From NCBI GenBank assembly GCA_015058015.1, contig SVDM01000018.1:1-51596 (forward strand): a DNA stretch of 51,596 bases, given 5' to 3'. This stretch comes from Lachnospiraceae bacterium (GTDB taxonomy: Bacteria; Bacillota; Clostridia; Lachnospirales; Lachnospiraceae). Below are positions 1 to 7,606 of the stretch, piece after piece. A program made the position numbers and the translations under genes. A model generated the notes under the pieces. It was not told the origin of the DNA. It saw nothing but the letters and a program-made list of their open reading frames with translations, and ran no database searches. Position 1 is the stretch's first letter. Every line of letters begins with the position of its first letter.

Positions 1-70
1 AGTCCTCTGTAAAGTGCCGGAAGACGCCCTTTCTATAGTAAGTCTCTTTATCTATAACCTTATAATTCAT
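1..70 (-). CDS. Chloramphenicol acetyltransferase-like protein, 5' end only
   Basis: A minus-strand reading frame starts at the ATG at 70-68 and runs off the window edge after 23 codons. A GAGGA ribosome site lies about nine bases upstream (around 82-86). The visible N-terminus (MNYKVIDKETYYRKG, then VFRHF) resembles the start of CatA-type chloramphenicol acetyltransferases, which begin with a short strand, an aspartate and a W/Y-x-RK motif before a phenylalanine-rich helix. These are cytosolic trimeric enzymes that use acetyl-CoA. Many clostridial members of the family have not been shown to confer resistance, so only family membership is suggested. The next upstream ATG (77) hits a stop after five codons, which supports the chosen start. 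It is divergent from the gene at 283. Confidence 0.55.
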   Translation of the reverse strand, partial: MNYKVIDKETYYRKGVFRHFTED

Positions 71-202
71 TTTGCATTATCCTCACAAATCTCGATTTGT
101 CTTAGTCGATAAAACTGATATAATTATGTACCAATTTTATCATAATTCTTGATGAAATCAATGGGATTAGGTATAGTCAACTATTGCTTTAATCAGAAAG
201 TT

Positions 203-231
203 TTGTAATTTGTCGGAATATTTGCTATATT
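203..231 (+). promoter_or_regulatory. Predicted sigma-70/A promoter of the 283 gene
   Basis: TTGTAA (203-208), a 17-bp spacer and TATATT (226-231), with TGC directly before the -10 (extended -10). It sits about 50 bp upstream of the TTG start of the next gene. Prediction from sequence only. Confidence 0.55.
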
Positions 232-282
232 ATACTTATAAGGTTATGAGCAAAGCATAATGGGTAAAGGAGGAGAATCGTT

Positions 283-1677
283 TTGTTACAGATAATGCCC
301 TGTACCGGTACAAATGAATTTCAAAAACTAAAACACAGCCTCCATGTTTTTCATGATGCTCTGGAAAAAGGAGTGCTTAGAGGGGAGAAGGATTTCCATG
401 TTATAAACCCTGATGGAGAGGATTATTGCCTTCATTATACTGAGAATATCCTGTGGGCGAAGCAATTCGACTCTTATCCCCATATCGAGCTTATGGAGGT
501 TCATCCTTTATACCCGCCTTATTACAAGTATGATGAAGAAGATGTCTCAAAATTAAGTTTTGATATCTTCGGTGGCATAAAAAAGGTCTGGTTCAAGGAA
601 GCCAATGAGTACACCATTACGGTAGCTCGGGTTCTTCTCACGCATACGGACTTAAACATGGTATTTGCAGACCACCGCATAAAGATGTTTATCCCGGAAT
701 CAAAACGTCTCATTGTTTCAGATCAGGAGCCGGATAAAAGTGACCCTACCCTTATGCGTGTAGTAAATGAATATTACTTCAATCTTGGTTTCGTGGACTT
801 TAATCAGGTGGACCAGGTCTTTTGTTTCCATCACATATTCCTTTTACAGTGGCTTACGGATTTGCCCTTGAAAGAGATAAAATATGCGAAAATATCTGTA
901 CCGAAATGCGAAGGTATAGGAACTATCCTGGATTCATATGTTAGATTCAAGTGGTTTTTTGATAGATTTGGAATCCAAACGACCATCGAACCTCACAGTT
1001 CCAGATACCCGGACGATATGCTGAACAGATATTTTGACCTTAAGCTTACCCCGGAGGACTCTGATGATACAAACACTGTTAATATCGTGAATTTTTTCGG
1101 GGCCTGGTTTCCCAGGATTGTGGGTAAGGATGCTCAGGTTATGTACGATATAGATTCCCTTAATCCTGCTTTCAAGAAAGAAATGGAAGAATATGCGGAT
1201 ACCATACTGGGAAATAAGCGTATGCTGGGGGTTCTTCTGCGGGGTTCGGACTATTTCACCCACAATATGCAGGGACTGAGAAAACCCATAGGGGTAGAAT
1301 ATGCCATTCCTGTAATCAGACAGTGGATGGAAGAAGACGGCTATGATGGTATTTTTCTTGCAACAGAGGATGAAGATATGCTTTCTGCCATGAAAGACGC
1401 CTTCGGAAATAAAATGATCGCCGTCAGCCAGGAGCGTTACAGTTTAAACCGGCTGGAAAAGGCAAAGACCATTGCAGAATTGGAGAAGGAGACCTATAAC
1501 GAGGAGGAATATGATGAGCATCTCGTTGATGTCACCGTGAATTACTTTTATGCGGTCTACCTTTTGTCACGGTGTGAAAGTTTTATTTACTCTAATGAAT
1601 GTGGCGGAGAGCGTCTTACACATGTATTTAACCGTGGAAGATTCAAGAAAGAACTATGTATCAACCAGATAGTTTAA
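283..1677 (+). CDS. Fucosyltransferase-like (GT-B fold) protein, putative
   Basis: 464-residue soluble protein with no signal peptide or membrane segment. Translation probably starts at TTG 283, because AGGAGG (268-273) is nine bases upstream and the ATG at 260 meets a stop after eleven codons. The C-terminal half (about 300-464) has the look of the O-fucosyltransferase/NodZ superfamily: a GVLLRGSDY segment (compare the G-V-H-x-R-R-G-D nucleotide-sugar loop), then FLATEDEDML, and a final SNECGGERL segment typical of a sugar-nucleotide pocket. The N-terminal half is not recognisable to me. It is monocistronic, with its own promoter (203-231) and terminator (1701-1742). Known relatives transfer fucose or related sugars to glycans. 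The acceptor is unknown here, and the second arginine of the canonical loop is replaced by S. The family call is moderate; function is inferred. Confidence 0.5.
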   Translation: MLQIMPCTGTNEFQKLKHSLHVFHDALEKGVLRGEKDFHVINPDGEDYCLHYTENILWAKQFDSYPHIELMEVHPLYPPYYKYDEEDVSKLSFDIFGGIKKVWFKEANEYTITVARVLLTHTDLNMVFADHRIKMFIPESKRLIVSDQEPDKSDPTLMRVVNEYYFNLGFVDFNQVDQVFCFHHIFLLQWLTDLPLKEIKYAKISVPKCEGIGTILDSYVRFKWFFDRFGIQTTIEPHSSRYPDDMLNRYFDLKLTPEDSDDTNTVNIVNFFGAWFPRIVGKDAQVMYDIDSLNPAFKKEMEEYADTILGNKRMLGVLLRGSDYFTHNMQGLRKPIGVEYAIPVIRQWMEEDGYDGIFLATEDEDMLSAMKDAFGNKMIAVSQERYSLNRLEKAKTIAELEKETYNEEEYDEHLVDVTVNYFYAVYLLSRCESFIYSNECGGERLTHVFNRGRFKKELCINQIV

Positions 1678-1700
1678 AGTGAAACTATACAATACCGTGT

Positions 1701-1742
1701 AAAAGAGGTTATATTCCGTGAGGAATAGAAGCCTCTTTTTTT
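1701..1742 (+). terminator. Rho-independent terminator
   Basis: AAAAGAGG (1701-1708) pairs with CCTCTTTT (1732-1739). An inner hairpin TATTCC/GGAATA lies inside, and a T-run follows. It closes the 283 gene. Confidence 0.8.
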
Positions 1743-1855
1743 ATTGCGTTATCATCTTTCGTGGAATAGCACAAATTCAGAAGTAGGATTTTTAATCTAT
1801 GATTATACTGTTTGATGAAATTGAATGAATTGATTATAGAGAGGATGTATTTACA

Positions 1856-3223
1856 ATGAATGTTGAACAGATTAAGCAAAACAAGCTAAAGATGATCCTG
1901 CAGTTCTCCATCCCCAGTATTATAGCCATGCTTTTAGAAACTGTGATTACTATGACGGATGGATTCTTTACGGGAAACTTCGTGGGGGAGAATGCCCTTG
2001 CAGCAATTAACTTAGGGCTACCTATCTTGTACTTATACTTAGGAATAGGTCTTTGTGTCGGCGTGGGGGGAACTGTTATTTCGGGACGACTTCTGGGAGC
2101 CGGAGATAACAAGAAAGCAGGAGAGGTCTTCTCCCAAACAATGGTGACTTCCCTTGTTGCCTGTGTAATAATATCAGTAGCGGTATTGGCACTTTTTGGT
2201 CCCATACAGGGACTTTTGAAGGCCGATGGTGCTTTGTCCGGGTACTTTAAGGATTACTACATGGTAATGCTTTTTGATTATCCCCTCATGGTACTGTTTA
2301 CGGTATTCGGTATGTTCGTCAGAATTGACGGCAAGCCTCAGCTTTGCATGGGTGTAGGAATAATCGGATGCCTGCTGAATGCAGTATTAGACTATGTTTT
2401 TGTGGCTTTGCTTGGTATGGGAGTATTCGGTAGTGCCATTGGATCTCTTATAGTGGAAGTCGTGAAAGTAACAATTATGGCTGTCTATTTCTTAAGGGGA
2501 GCACAGAGAATTAAGTACACGCGCTTTTCTTTTGACGGAAATGTAAACAAAGAGACTCTACTTAACGGCTCATCTGAATTTATCGGAGAAATGTCTTCTG
2601 CCATCTCTATGTTTGCCTTCAACTACGTACTTATGAAGTATGCAGGAGCCGAAGGGGTGGCGGCATTTACCCTCCTTGGATACGTGGTATACGGATACAG
2701 CATGGTATGCGTCGGATTCGGACAGGGATTAGCACCCCTGGTAAGCTTCCTCATTGGGGCAAATGAGAGGATGACAGCTGTAGAGATTCGTAAGACCATT
2801 AACAAAATACTTTTTGTGCTGGGAACAATTATTGCAGCTGTATTTATCATTTTCGGAAGATTCTATGCGGGGTTCTTCGGATGTGGTGAAAATGTAGTGG
2901 AGATGGCGGCAACAGGCTTTATGTTCTATGCGCTAACTTTTGTCTTTATGGGATATGATGTTATTAACTCCATGTATTTCACCAGTTGCGGTGACGCCAA
3001 GTCATCGGCACTTATATCAGCCCTAAGGGGAATTGTACTTCTCCTTACATTTACTCTGGTTCTCCCTATGATTTTCGGAATAAACGGAATCTGGATGGCA
3101 GGACCGGCCACGGAAATCATAACATCTATTGTTAGTCTCGGATTGATTATCAGACAGAGAAATCTCTTTCAAAATGGAGAGCAAGAATGGAAGTTAGACA
3201 CGAAGTTATTAATAAAGCAATAA
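1856..3223 (+). CDS. MATE family efflux transporter
   Basis: 455 residues, almost wholly hydrophobic with about twelve predicted membrane spans, the normal size of MATE (multidrug and toxin extrusion) antiporters. The N-terminal QFSIPSIIAMLLETVITMTD segment and the internal duplication around residue 235 (SSEFIGEMSSAISMFAFNYV) are characteristic. The protein would export a cationic or amphipathic compound in exchange for Na+ or H+ at the cytoplasmic membrane. A GAGAGGA ribosome site (1839-1845) supports the ATG at 1856. The 3' end overlaps the AraC-type regulator gene at 3187 by 37 bp, so the two are translationally coupled and the regulator probably senses the transported compound. Substrate unknown. 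Confidence 0.9.
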   Translation: MNVEQIKQNKLKMILQFSIPSIIAMLLETVITMTDGFFTGNFVGENALAAINLGLPILYLYLGIGLCVGVGGTVISGRLLGAGDNKKAGEVFSQTMVTSLVACVIISVAVLALFGPIQGLLKADGALSGYFKDYYMVMLFDYPLMVLFTVFGMFVRIDGKPQLCMGVGIIGCLLNAVLDYVFVALLGMGVFGSAIGSLIVEVVKVTIMAVYFLRGAQRIKYTRFSFDGNVNKETLLNGSSEFIGEMSSAISMFAFNYVLMKYAGAEGVAAFTLLGYVVYGYSMVCVGFGQGLAPLVSFLIGANERMTAVEIRKTINKILFVLGTIIAAVFIIFGRFYAGFFGCGENVVEMAATGFMFYALTFVFMGYDVINSMYFTSCGDAKSSALISALRGIVLLLTFTLVLPMIFGINGIWMAGPATEIITSIVSLGLIIRQRNLFQNGEQEWKLDTKLLIKQ

Positions 3224-4032
3224 ACTTCATATTTGAACATCTGGATGAGGATATTACGGTGGATGATGTGGCAAGGCACTGTGCCTACTCCAGGTATCAT
3301 CTTACCAGGCTCTTCAAAGAAAACACTGACGAGGCCTTGTATCAGTTTATTAAGAGGTTGAAGTTGGAGCGAAGTGCCTGGCTGATGAAGGTAGAGCGGG
3401 AGCGAAGCATTACGGATATAGGGGAGCACTACGGGTACTCCTCTTCCAACTTTGCCACTGCCTTTAAGAAGCAATGGGGCATGTCCCCCGCAGATTTTCG
3501 AAGGAATTATCAGCAGATAGTAGAAGACTCTTCCTTTGCCCACGGGGCTTCCCTTGAGTCATATGAAGAATGGGAGAAAAATGTGACTATAGAGTATTAC
3601 AAGGGTTTTAATGTGCTCTATGAAAGGAAGAAGGGTAACTATCACGAACTGCCGGTTGTTTGGTGTGAATTTATTGATAAATACAGGCACCTGGCCAATG
3701 AAAAGACCTTGTACCTGGAGTGCACCATCGATGATCCTTCCATAACGGATGAGGATTGTTGCATGTACGAGTTGTGGCAGACCATTGATGATGAGGGTGT
3801 GATTCTTTCGGAGAATCCCGGTCTTTTAACCCAAACTATACCCGGTGGCAAGTATGCCGTGTATCATTTCAAAGGCAAGCACCAGCTTCTATATATGGTC
3901 TTCCAGAGAATGTTTTGCATCTGGCTGTCTAAGACCGGTAATACCTTAGATGAACGACACATATTTGACATTTATAGAAATGTAGGGGATAACGGATATC
4001 TGGAACTTGACATATGCTTTCCCATTAAATAA
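3187..4032 (+). CDS. AraC family regulator with GyrI-like effector domain
   Basis: 281 residues. Residues about 5-105 form two helix-turn-helix units of the AraC/XylS type (DDVARHCAYSRYHLTRLF, then DIGEHYGYSSSNFATAFKKQ with the MSPADFR tail). Residues about 125-281 look like a GyrI/Rob/BmrR-type small-molecule pocket. In this architecture the DNA-binding domain is N-terminal and the C-terminal domain binds hydrophobic or cationic drugs. The start lies inside the MATE gene in another frame, preceded by GGAGAG. Inference: it activates its own operon with the MATE exporter in response to the exporter's substrate. The stop codon is part of a terminator stem. Confidence 0.88.
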   Translation: MEVRHEVINKAINFIFEHLDEDITVDDVARHCAYSRYHLTRLFKENTDEALYQFIKRLKLERSAWLMKVERERSITDIGEHYGYSSSNFATAFKKQWGMSPADFRRNYQQIVEDSSFAHGASLESYEEWEKNVTIEYYKGFNVLYERKKGNYHELPVVWCEFIDKYRHLANEKTLYLECTIDDPSITDEDCCMYELWQTIDDEGVILSENPGLLTQTIPGGKYAVYHFKGKHQLLYMVFQRMFCIWLSKTGNTLDERHIFDIYRNVGDNGYLELDICFPIK

Positions 4033-4063
4033 GAGCACTTGTGACAAGTGCTCTTATTTTTGC
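4028..4063. terminator. Strong bidirectional terminator
   Basis: A perfect 15-bp inverted repeat, AATAAGAGCACTTGT (4028-4042) and ACAAGTGCTCTTATT (4044-4058), with T/A runs on both sides. It lies between the convergent AraC and sigma-factor genes and incorporates the AraC stop codon. Confidence 0.9.
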
Positions 4064-4088
4064 TTTAACATCCATTATATTAATAGAT

Positions 4089-6032
4089 TTAGTTCATTTC
4101 TGTTGTATTGTAGCTTATGATATCATACACAATTGTTTCCTGTCCCTCTGTTATAGGCTTGTCTGCCTTATAACCATCATGGGGAATCTGGGAATCACTT
4201 TTTAGCTTAAAGGTGAAAATGTCTGTGTAGGATTTATCTAACTTACCATAAGGATTTAAAAACATGCAGGTTGACGCATATTGGGAATTCTTTATGGTGT
4301 CAAGATTCCAGCCGGTCTCTCCATAATTAACGTTAAACTCATTAATCATATCATTCCAGGATTGTTCCAAATTCCCCCATGATCCTGTATAATTCGGTTC
4401 AATAATTAATCTGTCTTTCATCTCGTGTTCTCTGGCATTTGACTTATCAAACAGCCTTTTGGGAATCAACGGATCTTCTTCTTCCAAAGAAACCCATCGA
4501 TCTCCGGTTCTCTTCACATCCTTGCCGTTTTCATATACATCTCCATTACCATAGCGATATGTCTTGATCCAGGCAATATCATCCCGTCCTTCAAAAGCCT
4601 GTCTGGAAAAAGAACATGCAAAATAAATATAGAATCCCCCGGGAGCTTCGGGATCTTTCTTGCAGGCACACTGAATAATATAATCGCTCCATACAGGCTG
4701 GCCGATACGGGGCCCCTTTACCTGTCCTTTGGTTACTTCTGTTATTTGACCGTTGGTGGGATTATAACTGTATATAAGAATACTAAACTCAGTGTTGCCA
4801 TAGAAGTATTCATCATTAGTCTCAGCTTCCCAGCCGCTTTTTGTCTTAGAACCATAGTCCTCCAGGGTGATCTTCAAGGTAACAACCATCAGTTCATCTA
4901 CACCGTCATTATCAAAGTCTTGGATTATTGTGTTGACAATGCCTTCCTTTGATTCCAGTTTTTCAATCTTATCAAAAGATGTATCCCCATCACCACGGGT
5001 AACAAGAGTCTTTACTTCTTTGTCGGCAATTCCGTATTTAGTAAGGACATTTTTCTTGTAGTAGTCTGTTAATGCGGTTTTTGCATCTGCGGGTGTAGCA
5101 GTAGCAGGTACTGATCCGGAAGCGGAATTTGGTTGTGGTTTGTTGTTTGATGATATTACACCAATGGTTATTCCACCGGCCAATAGCACTAAGGCAGCTA
5201 TAATTATGGCAATCTTTTTTGTAAATAAGCCGGTTGTTGCAGCTACAGTTTTGGTTGCACTGCCGGCAGTTTGTGTCGCAGCCACTGTGCCCTGACCAAA
5301 TTTTACTTTTAGAGCCTCGGTTGCAGCCTCAAGAACCCTTGCAGCCATATCCGCAGGAACAGCGCAGGCCTCAACATCCAATGTAAATAGCCATAAGAGA
5401 AGAGGCAGGGCAGGAACAGAGTAGGGCTTAGTATTGTGTTTCTTTGCCAGATCCTTTACTTCCTTTTCAATAAACTGTCTTGATTTATACAGATATGTCT
5501 TGACGGTTCCATCCGGAATCTGCATCGTAGTTGCAATATCATGAACTTTCATATCCTGAAAATAATATGCTCTTACAACAGACAGCTGTGCCACGGGAAG
5601 ACGACATATTATTTCATTAACCAGTCGCTGAACTTCCTTTGACTCCGCAATATTCTCAGGCATATCCATGGGAGAGACCAACTCACTTTCTTCGAAAGCA
5701 TCCTCCTCATCTTCAAATAGCAGGGTCTCCCTTTGATTCTTGCGCAGGAAATCCACTGATTTGTTATATGCAATTCTGTTAATCCATTTCAGGGCAGCCT
5801 GGGGTTCGTTGCAGGTATTACACTTATTTACCACGTCAATAAATACTTCCTGCATTATGTCCTCAACATCGGACTCTTTTACACCGGACCTGGTAATAGT
5901 CCTCATAACATCAGGACACATTTTATTGTAAAGCAGGGGAAATGCCTCGCTATCGCCTTCCTGCATTCTGATAAAGAGGTCTCGGACGTCATTTATTAGA
6001 GACTCTCTTGACTTGATCTGTAGCTGTTTCAT
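4089..6032 (-). CDS. ECF-type sigma factor fused to a membrane anchor and outer domain
   Basis: 647 residues, over three times a normal ECF sigma factor. Residues about 25-100 match sigma-70 region 2 (VEDIMQEVFIDVVN and KWINRIAYNKSVDFLR). Residues about 133-195 match region 4 (LPVAQLSVVRAYYFQDMKV, then IPDGTVKTYLYKSR). A proline/leucine stretch follows at about 208-222. A clear membrane span lies near 273-293, then a Ser/Thr/Pro/Ala-rich linker and an outer domain of about 340 residues with a DFDNDGVDE loop (371-380) resembling DxDxDG calcium sites. The predicted topology places the sigma regions in the cytoplasm and the C-terminus outside. No separate anti-sigma gene is adjacent, so the fused part may serve as sensor or tether. 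AGGAG precedes the ATG. The outer domain is not assignable. Confidence 0.85.
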   Translation of the reverse strand: MKQLQIKSRESLINDVRDLFIRMQEGDSEAFPLLYNKMCPDVMRTITRSGVKESDVEDIMQEVFIDVVNKCNTCNEPQAALKWINRIAYNKSVDFLRKNQRETLLFEDEEDAFEESELVSPMDMPENIAESKEVQRLVNEIICRLPVAQLSVVRAYYFQDMKVHDIATTMQIPDGTVKTYLYKSRQFIEKEVKDLAKKHNTKPYSVPALPLLLWLFTLDVEACAVPADMAARVLEAATEALKVKFGQGTVAATQTAGSATKTVAATTGLFTKKIAIIIAALVLLAGGITIGVISSNNKPQPNSASGSVPATATPADAKTALTDYYKKNVLTKYGIADKEVKTLVTRGDGDTSFDKIEKLESKEGIVNTIIQDFDNDGVDELMVVTLKITLEDYGSKTKSGWEAETNDEYFYGNTEFSILIYSYNPTNGQITEVTKGQVKGPRIGQPVWSDYIIQCACKKDPEAPGGFYIYFACSFSRQAFEGRDDIAWIKTYRYGNGDVYENGKDVKRTGDRWVSLEEEDPLIPKRLFDKSNAREHEMKDRLIIEPNYTGSWGNLEQSWNDMINEFNVNYGETGWNLDTIKNSQYASTCMFLNPYGKLDKSYTDIFTFKLKSDSQIPHDGYKADKPITEGQETIVYDIISYNTTEMN

Positions 6033-6192
6033 CTTATCGCTCCTTAGCTTTGTGTGATGTCTATTTTTCTTTTACACTTATTAAGACGTAACAAAACATC
6101 TTTTGGTTCTATTTTTTGAATAATTTTTTTAAATAATAATTATAATACAATAATACAACACGTGATTGTTAAAAACAAAGAGAAATAAGAAG

Positions 6193-6240
6193 TTGACAGG
6201 AGATAGGTAATATGTTACCATATAAAGGTAATATATTACT
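6193..6240 (+). promoter_or_regulatory. Promoter with two MarR-type operator palindromes
   Basis: TTGACA (6193-6198) with a weak -10 near 6216-6221 (TACCAT, 17-bp spacer) is overlapped by two palindromes: GGTAATATGTTACC (6206-6219) and GGTAATATATTACT (6227-6240). Their centres are 21 bp apart, two helical turns. MarR dimers normally bind such AT-rich palindromes across their own promoters, so autorepression of the marR-flavodoxin operon is inferred. Confidence 0.65.
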
Positions 6241-6260
6241 TAAATTCAGGAGGATCCTGT

Positions 6261-6740
6261 ATGAACTTTGATGAAGCAATGAATGTAGATAAAGTAAGTT
6301 TTGGGGATATGCCGCCCCAGCCCTTTCTGTTAGGCTTGTTAAGCGCATTTGATAACAGATATCAGGCGGCTGCTGATGTATATTTTAATGAAATAACATG
6401 GAAGCAGTTTTTCGCCATAATATGTATCAATTTGTGCAAGGCACCGCCCACACTGAATGAACTTTCAGAGATAATGGGCAGTTCTCACCAGAATGTGAAG
6501 CAGATACTGCTTAAGCTTGAGAAAAAGGGATTTGTATCAACTATTTCTGACGAGAAGGATAAAAGAAAACAGCGCGTTTTGGTTACTGATAAATGTAAAG
6601 AGTTCTTAGAGCAGAATGACAAAGACGGCCGGCAAAGCAGCTACGTTATAGGCCGGATTTTCTCAGGCATTGATGAAAAGAGCCTTCAGATAACCATAGA
6701 GACTATTATGAAGATGGAAAGGAATTTGAGCAAATTATGA
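6261..6740 (+). CDS. MarR family transcriptional regulator
   Basis: 159 residues, typical MarR size. The winged helix-turn-helix is at about 60-110 (TLNELSEIMGSSHQNVKQILLKLEKKG, here given as a helix pair, followed by the wing DEKDKRKQRV with the family's basic tip). The N- and C-terminal helices form the dimer interface. AGGAGG precedes the ATG. The stop overlaps the next gene's start (ATGA), so the flavodoxin is co-translated. The two phased palindromes upstream are the likely operator. Related pairs control small redox proteins in response to oxidants or phenolic ligands; the signal here is unknown. Confidence 0.9.
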   Translation: MNFDEAMNVDKVSFGDMPPQPFLLGLLSAFDNRYQAAADVYFNEITWKQFFAIICINLCKAPPTLNELSEIMGSSHQNVKQILLKLEKKGFVSTISDEKDKRKQRVLVTDKCKEFLEQNDKDGRQSSYVIGRIFSGIDEKSLQITIETIMKMERNLSKL

Positions 6741-7270
6741 AAACACTTATTATTTATACATCACAGACCGGATTTACGGAAAGGTACGCAAAATGGCTTG
6801 CAGACAGAGTAAGCGGGGATTTGATTAATCTAAAGGACGCCCGGAAGAAAAGGGATGATTATTTTGAGGATTATGACGCAATCGTCTATGGCGGTTGGGC
6901 TATGGCCGGAAGTATTGTAAAGTCTAAGTGGTTTCTCGGTAAAGCTTCCGACTGGAAGAATAAGCGCCTTGCCATGTTTTGCGTAGGAGCCGGCCCTAAT
7001 GATATTCCGGAAGTAGAGGAATTTCTTCAGAATGCACTCACCAAAGAGCAGAAGAATTACATAAAGCTATTCTATTGTCAGGGTGGAATTAATTATGACA
7101 GGATGGGGGCTCCATCAAGGATGGCAATGAAGATGTTTGCTTCTTCTCTGAAGAAGAAAAAAGATGCCACCGAACAAGACAGGGAGATGGCCGAGATGAT
7201 AGCCTCATCCTATGATGTCTCTGATGTTAAGTACATAGAGCCTATTGCGCGCTTTTTGGCAGAAGGATAA
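6737..7270 (+). CDS. Flavodoxin domain protein (HemG/Flavodoxin_5 type)
   Basis: 177 residues. The N-terminus IIYTSQTGFTERYA is the FMN-phosphate loop of flavodoxins (T/S-x-T-G-x-T). YGGWAMAGS and FCVGAGPND are the other two flavin-contacting loops. The length and the C-terminal helices resemble the long-chain flavodoxin domain of protoporphyrinogen oxidase HemG-like proteins. It probably carries electrons or reduces a small quinone-like substrate in the cytosol. It overlaps marR by four bases, and the MarR pairing suggests an inducible redox role rather than heme synthesis. Its end lies in a hairpin (7257-7289). Confidence 0.85.
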   Translation: MKTLIIYTSQTGFTERYAKWLADRVSGDLINLKDARKKRDDYFEDYDAIVYGGWAMAGSIVKSKWFLGKASDWKNKRLAMFCVGAGPNDIPEVEEFLQNALTKEQKNYIKLFYCQGGINYDRMGAPSRMAMKMFASSLKKKKDATEQDREMAEMIASSYDVSDVKYIEPIARFLAEG

Positions 7271-7289
7271 TTTGAGGGTCCTTCTGCCA
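7257..7289. repeat. Inverted repeat between convergent genes
   Basis: A perfect 11-bp stem TGGCAGAAGGA (7257-7267)/TCCTTCTGCCA (7279-7289) spans the end of the flavodoxin gene. There is no T-run on either side, so it may protect mRNA ends or terminate poorly. Confidence 0.5.
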
Positions 7290-7291
7290 TG

Positions 7292-7465
7292 CTATAACTG
7301 GTGTTTTACCACCTTATATTCATCGCCGTCTCTGAAGTACGGGCAGGAAGAATGCTTGGAATTCATAAGCCTGCCATAGTCGTCTTCATCCATATCCACA
7401 CTGCAGTAATATTCTTCGTATTCTTCGTCGTAGGCGTAATACGCACATAATTCACATTGATTCAT
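7292..7465 (-). CDS. Small cysteine-containing protein, DUF6472 family
   Basis: 57 residues from ATG 7465-7463, with AAGGAG upstream. It is very acidic and tyrosine-rich: MNQCELCAYYAYDEEYEEYY, then CSVDMDEDDYGRLM, and CPYFRDGDEYKVVKHQL at the end. Four cysteines (C4, C7, C21, C41) sit in a CxxC...C...C pattern that could bind zinc or an Fe-S cluster. I recognise the pattern (CxxCAYYxYDEEYEEY, CPYF, GDEYKVVRHQ) as the clostridial DUF6472 family of unknown function. It is a stand-alone gene convergent with the flavodoxin gene. Metal binding is inference. Confidence 0.82.
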   Translation of the reverse strand: MNQCELCAYYAYDEEYEEYYCSVDMDEDDYGRLMNSKHSSCPYFRDGDEYKVVKHQL

Positions 7466-7524
7466 ATATTATGCTCCTTAAATCTTTGAAGTCTTCTCCT
7501 TATTATACACTATCTATCTATAAA

Positions 7525-7553
7525 TTGGAGCGTATACTACTTTATGCTATAAT
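7525..7553 (+). promoter_or_regulatory. Predicted sigma-A promoter of the C26-like gene
   Basis: TTGGAG (7525-7530), 17-bp spacer, TATAAT (7548-7553), with an extended -10 TGC at 7545-7547. Confidence 0.7.
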
Positions 7554-7606
7554 ACCTTATAATATATAGAGAAGATTGTAACTTAGAAAAAAAGGGGGAG
7601 ACTTAT

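Noticed and set aside
6221-6226. TATAAA as the -10 for TTGACA at 6193
   Set aside because: Spacer would be 22 bp; a weaker hexamer at 17 bp is more plausible.
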